Source of the DNA: Rhodospirillales bacterium
GTDB taxonomy: Bacteria > Pseudomonadota > Alphaproteobacteria > Acetobacterales > Acetobacteraceae
Length of the DNA stretch: 8,371 nt
Direction of reading: 5' to 3'
Assembly: GCA_028866445.1 (NCBI GenBank)
Contig: JAGWIE010000048.1
Coordinates: 1-8,371, forward strand
Notes under the pieces: model-generated
What the model was told of the DNA's origin: nothing
Seen by the model: only the letters and a program-made list of their open reading frames with translations
Database searches by the model: none
Translations under genes and position numbers: made by a program
In this document: piece by piece, positions 5,768 through 8,371 of the stretch
Layout: each line of letters begins with the position of its first letter
Numbering within the stretch: the first letter of the stretch is position 1

Positions 5768-5782
5768 TTAATGGCATGTTAG
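5768..5782. promoter_or_regulatory. Near-consensus CtrA binding site (TTAA-N7-TTAG)
   Basis: The plus strand reads TTAA (5768-5771), seven bases, then TTAG (5779-5782), one mismatch from the CtrA consensus TTAA-N7-TTAA. It lies about 145 bp upstream of the CtrA-like start, in the intergenic region before that gene. It could bind CtrA or the encoded paralogue. One such site in AT-rich DNA can occur by chance. Confidence 0.4.
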
Positions 5783-5873
5783 CGAAATGTTCCCAGGTAA
5801 GGCCCAAGGACTAATCAAGGTATCTATAAACCGACGAATCGCTCATTCCGCTCGCGGCGAAATTTGTTTGAGG

Positions 5874-7286
5874 TCAAGCTTCTGCCAAATCTGCGCTGAC
5901 AGCCAAGTGGAAATCGGCCTTAGCTGTGATGTGTTTCAGCAGCGCGCGGGCGGTGTTTTGCCATAGCGGAGGGGTGAATTCGGCCGCAATGCGTGCCGCC
6001 ATGGTAGCAACAAGTTCTGGCTGTTCAATCCAGAGCCGGATTTTCTCCTGGGCATCGGTGAGGTTATCAGGGTCGAAATAGCAGCAAAAGCCGCCCCCGG
6101 CCTCCGGGATGGCGGAGCTGCTCGAAGCCGCAACAGGCTTGCCGTGGCAGAGGGATTCCGTGACCGGCAGGCCCCAGCCTTCATAAAGAGACGGGTAAAG
6201 GGTGAAGAGGCAATGTTGATAGAGGGCGGCGAGTTGGGTTTCCGATGGTTGATCCACGAACAGGATTTTGCCACCGAGATGTGAGGCGTTTTCGAGTTGT
6301 TGCATCAGGTCTGAGGTTAACCAGCCGGATTTGCCAGCGAAAACCAGGACCGGCACGCCGTTGGCGGGCGGGTTGTTTATGAGGTGCCGCCACACGCGCA
6401 ACATGCTACCATGATTTTTGCGGGCTTCGATGGTGCCAACCATGAGCACATAAGGTTGTGCGATGGGGCGTGGCAGGGCTGACGCTGTAACGCGGCCATT
6501 CCCGCCAGTGGGCAAAAGCGTGCGCGGGGGCAATTTGCGGTCCCGGCGTTCCAGGCAGAATTTCAGGTCGTTCAGCGTGTGGGTGGAAATGGCGAAGACG
6601 CGGCTGGCCTGGGGGATTGTCTCATCCAGCCAAAGCGAAAAATCCCGCACCATGGATGATGTGCACCATTCAGGAAACAGATCGGGGATCATGTCATGCG
6701 CGAAGAGGCCAAAATGCGCGCCAACGCTGGCAAGATTGGCCAGGAAGGCGGGGGAGTATGGGCGTTCCCACGAAGCACCAAGATTGATCAGCCAATCGCC
6801 AGGTTGCAGCTTGAGGGGTTTGGGGTCTGGTTCGAAAGCCGCGTTGATTGTTGTCGGGGTGGGCCGAGGTGCTGAGCGGGCAACACTAAGGCCAGCCTTG
6901 GCCAAGGTTTTTAGCGCCAGGCCGCCACTGATGCCGGCGCGGTAGAGTTCACCCAGCGGCAGGCGGTACGCCAAGGGAAGGCGGCGCACTACACTGAACA
7001 GACGCGAGGGCTGGGCGGCAGGCGCCGGTTCCGGCGCGGGCACGGGTGCGAGAGTCTGCGGGAGCAGGTCTGACATTGTGCGGATGCGCGCTTCCAGGTT
7101 CGCGAAATTCACCGGCAAAAGACGAGTGCCGAAATCGTTGCGGCGGCAGAAGCCGACTTCGTAGCCCTCACCGGAAAGGCGGGCGGCGGCGGCGCAAACC
7201 TCGAAGCTGAAACGTTGGATACCTGTTGGTCGTTTGGCTGTTTGGAAAAACCGGATTAAATCGTCAACGTCCAGCCAGACCGTCAT
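5874..7286 (-). CDS. Glycosyltransferase, GT4 type (GT-B fold)
   Basis: A 470-residue cytosolic or membrane-associated glycosyltransferase that probably adds a sugar from a nucleotide donor to a polysaccharide or lipopolysaccharide precursor; donor and acceptor cannot be read from sequence. The N-terminal part starts with VWLDVDDLIRFFQ and RPTGIQRFSFEV, seen in exopolysaccharide-type glycosyltransferases. A Pro/Ala-rich linker (about 76-95) follows, then a second N-domain part with GLFAHDMIPDLFPEW. The C-domain has YVLMVGTIEARKNH (279-292) and the donor-site EX7E motif (Glu369 and Glu377) in YEGWGLPVTESL. No transmembrane segment is evident. ATG 7286 has AGGTGG (7291-7296) 4 nt upstream. No polysaccharide partner genes are adjacent, so its pathway is open. 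No terminator is clear in the roughly 250 bp after it. Confidence 0.87.
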   Translation of the reverse strand: MTVWLDVDDLIRFFQTAKRPTGIQRFSFEVCAAAARLSGEGYEVGFCRRNDFGTRLLPVNFANLEARIRTMSDLLPQTLAPVPAPEPAPAAQPSRLFSVVRRLPLAYRLPLGELYRAGISGGLALKTLAKAGLSVARSAPRPTPTTINAAFEPDPKPLKLQPGDWLINLGASWERPYSPAFLANLASVGAHFGLFAHDMIPDLFPEWCTSSMVRDFSLWLDETIPQASRVFAISTHTLNDLKFCLERRDRKLPPRTLLPTGGNGRVTASALPRPIAQPYVLMVGTIEARKNHGSMLRVWRHLINNPPANGVPVLVFAGKSGWLTSDLMQQLENASHLGGKILFVDQPSETQLAALYQHCLFTLYPSLYEGWGLPVTESLCHGKPVAASSSSAIPEAGGGFCCYFDPDNLTDAQEKIRLWIEQPELVATMAARIAAEFTPPLWQNTARALLKHITAKADFHLAVSADLAEA

Positions 7287-7399
7287 TGTACCACCTTAAA
7301 TTGCTTTGCGTTGTTTTAGACGGTTGATGAAAAGGACGCTACTACCCATGGTAATTGCCGGGATTGCGCCGGGAAATGACGCTGGGTAACCTGCCGCTT
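7287..7399. other. Divergent intergenic region between the glycosyltransferase and DUF3617-like genes
   Basis: About 113 bp between divergent starts, which must hold promoters for both directions. The glycosyltransferase ribosome site (AGGTGG, 7296-7291 on minus) is clear. I found no convincing -35/-10 pair on either strand. An alternative start of the plus gene (ATG 7376) falls inside this stretch. Confidence 0.4.
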
Positions 7400-7903
7400 A
7401 TGGCAAGATTTATAACTGGCGGGTTGGTTCTGGCGTTCTCTCTGGCGGGGGTGGCGCAAGGCGCGCAATTGCCCGCGCGTGCGCCAGGGCTGTGGCAGAG
7501 CACCAGCAGCGTGACCGGCCCGGATGGCAAGCCGATGGCCCAGGCGCAGAATGTGATTACACTGACCTGCGTGGACCCGGCGACGGATTGGAAATTTCTG
7601 CTCTCTGGCCAGGGGCGTTGCAGCCAGCTTGATCTTACCGGGGCGGGCGCGAACTATACCATTGATGGCCGTTGCGAGCAGCCGGGCGGGCAGGTGACAA
7701 TCCATGAAAAGCTTGATTACGTGAGCAACAAAACCGTGCAGTTGAATGCGGTTTTCACCACGTCTTCCGGCAAGATGTCGGTGGCTTCCAGCCTGCAATG
7801 GCAGGGGCCGTGCGTGGATGGGATGCAGCCGGGCGATGAAGGGCAGGTCGTGGATGGCAATTTCGTGAAGGCCGGTAATATCAATCAGTCAAACTACCCC
7901 TGA
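7400..7903 (+). CDS. Secreted DUF3617-like protein
   Basis: A 167-residue exported protein of unknown function. An N-terminal signal peptide (MARF, a hydrophobic stretch to about residue 18, probable cleavage near residues 21-22 in VAQGAQ) points to the periplasm. The mature part opens with PGLWQSTSSVTGPDGKPM and carries four cysteines (57, 74, 92, 138) that could form two disulfides, in keeping with the DUF3617 plan (PGLW start, paired Cys). ATG 7400 gives the most typical signal peptide. ATG 7376, preceded by GGGAA, and TTG 7355 are possible alternatives and would lengthen the n-region. It ends one nucleotide before ampG, so the two are probably co-transcribed. Assignment to DUF3617 rests on overall pattern and is moderately sure; no enzymatic motif is seen. 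Confidence 0.75.
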   Translation: MARFITGGLVLAFSLAGVAQGAQLPARAPGLWQSTSSVTGPDGKPMAQAQNVITLTCVDPATDWKFLLSGQGRCSQLDLTGAGANYTIDGRCEQPGGQVTIHEKLDYVSNKTVQLNAVFTTSSGKMSVASSLQWQGPCVDGMQPGDEGQVVDGNFVKAGNINQSNYP

Positions 7904-7904
7904 C

Positions 7905-8371
7905 ATGAACAAGGCGGCGCGCGGGACTCTCACCCGGCCGGATTTTGGGCGGTTGGGGATTATGGCGGTGCTGGGTTTTTCCTCCGGCCTGCCCTGGGCG
8001 CTTTCCGGGCCAACGCTGCGGCTATGGATGGCCAGCGAGCATGTGGCACTTGGGCTGATTGGGCTGACGGCGAATATTGGGCTAGCCTATCTGCTGAAAT
8101 TCGTCTGGGCGCCGTTTTTTGATGAAGCGAAGCCACCGTTTTTAGGGCGGCGGCGGGGGTGGTTGATTCCGGTGCAACTGGCTCTGGCGCTGAGTATCGC
8201 GGCATTGGCGCTGAGCGACCCTGCCAAGAATGTATGGCTGAGCCTTGGGCTGGGCGCGTTGGTGGCGTTTTGCTCGGCCAGCCAGGACATTATCATCGAC
8301 GCCTGGCGAATTGAGAGTTTCGAGCCACGCTTGCAAGGCACGGCCCTGGCGGGGGAAGTTTGGGGCTACCG
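7905..8371 (+). CDS. ampG: AmpG-type muropeptide permease (MFS), 3' end beyond the window
   Basis: AmpG imports anhydro-muropeptides through the inner membrane for peptidoglycan recycling, and in many bacteria this feeds ampC beta-lactamase induction. The first 155 residues are present. Membrane segments are visible at about 17-36, 47-68, 86-104 and 109-126. Strong matches to E. coli AmpG are LGFSSGLPWALSGPTLRLWM (23-42), YLLKFVWAPFFD, PPFLGRRRGWL (77-87) and AFCSASQDIIIDAWR (121-135). ATG 7905 follows the upstream stop by one base without an evident Shine-Dalgarno, indicating translational coupling. The right edge of the window cuts the gene, with roughly two thirds missing. Confidence 0.91.
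   Translation, partial: MNKAARGTLTRPDFGRLGIMAVLGFSSGLPWALSGPTLRLWMASEHVALGLIGLTANIGLAYLLKFVWAPFFDEAKPPFLGRRRGWLIPVQLALALSIAALALSDPAKNVWLSLGLGALVAFCSASQDIIIDAWRIESFEPRLQGTALAGEVWGY

Noticed and set aside
5836..5840. GANTC (CcrM methylation) site upstream of the CtrA-like gene
   Set aside because: About one such site is expected by chance in a 240-bp region, and it is far from the likely promoter.
7349..7390. 13-codon ORF (ATG to TAA) just before the DUF3617-like start
   Set aside because: Its ribosome site is weak and too distant and no structure accompanies it. Chance is the simplest explanation.
7316..7798. 160-codon minus-strand open frame
   Set aside because: It is antisense to the DUF3617-like gene, which has a signal peptide and ordered cysteines. 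The shadow has neither.

Overview
The window looks like a moderately GC-rich alphaproteobacterial chromosome, most likely from the Acetobacteraceae (order level more certain than family). The reasons are a short HprK, a PTS cluster with no sugar permease, a CtrA-type DNA-binding domain, and a fold-III ornithine decarboxylase behind a long structured leader. I see no tRNA, rRNA, CRISPR array, insertion sequence or phage gene. From position 1 to 7286 all real genes lie on the minus strand. The last 1 kb is transcribed divergently on the plus strand.

Region 1 (1-3182, minus) is a five-gene operon in the order hprK, rapZ, manX (EIIA-Man), ptsH (HPr), ptsI (EI, cut by the left edge). The genes overlap or nearly touch: ATGA overlaps at hprK/rapZ and rapZ/manX, a 1-nt gap at manX/ptsH, and a 14-nt overlap at ptsH/ptsI. 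This is a regulatory PTS. Phosphate would pass from PEP through EI and HPr to EIIA, HprK would gate HPr by serine phosphorylation, and no EIIB or EIIC is visible here. EI departs from consensus around its active histidine, and RapZ departs at the last residue of its P-loop.

Region 2 (3224-4800, minus) holds a PLP-dependent ornithine decarboxylase gene and its leader of about 300 nt. The leader has clean hairpins, a possible nine-codon upstream ORF whose stop codon sits in a hairpin loop, and a 7-nt sequence complementary to the decarboxylase Shine-Dalgarno that also has other pairing partners. I read it as a member of the alphaproteobacterial speF leader family with translational control.

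Region 3 (4852-5782, minus) holds a CtrA-like transcription factor. Its winged-helix domain is CtrA-like, but its receiver has lost the phosphorylation pocket: Arg at the phospho-acceptor position, with the acidic pair, the Ser/Thr and the Lys also replaced. A near-consensus CtrA site (TTAA-N7-TTAG) lies upstream.

Region 4 (5874-8371) holds a GT4-type glycosyltransferase on minus, a divergent intergenic region, then on plus a secreted DUF3617-like protein and the start of an AmpG-type muropeptide permease gene running off the right edge.

The two most interesting items are the degenerate CtrA-like regulator and the ornithine decarboxylase leader with its mini-ORF and competing pairings.
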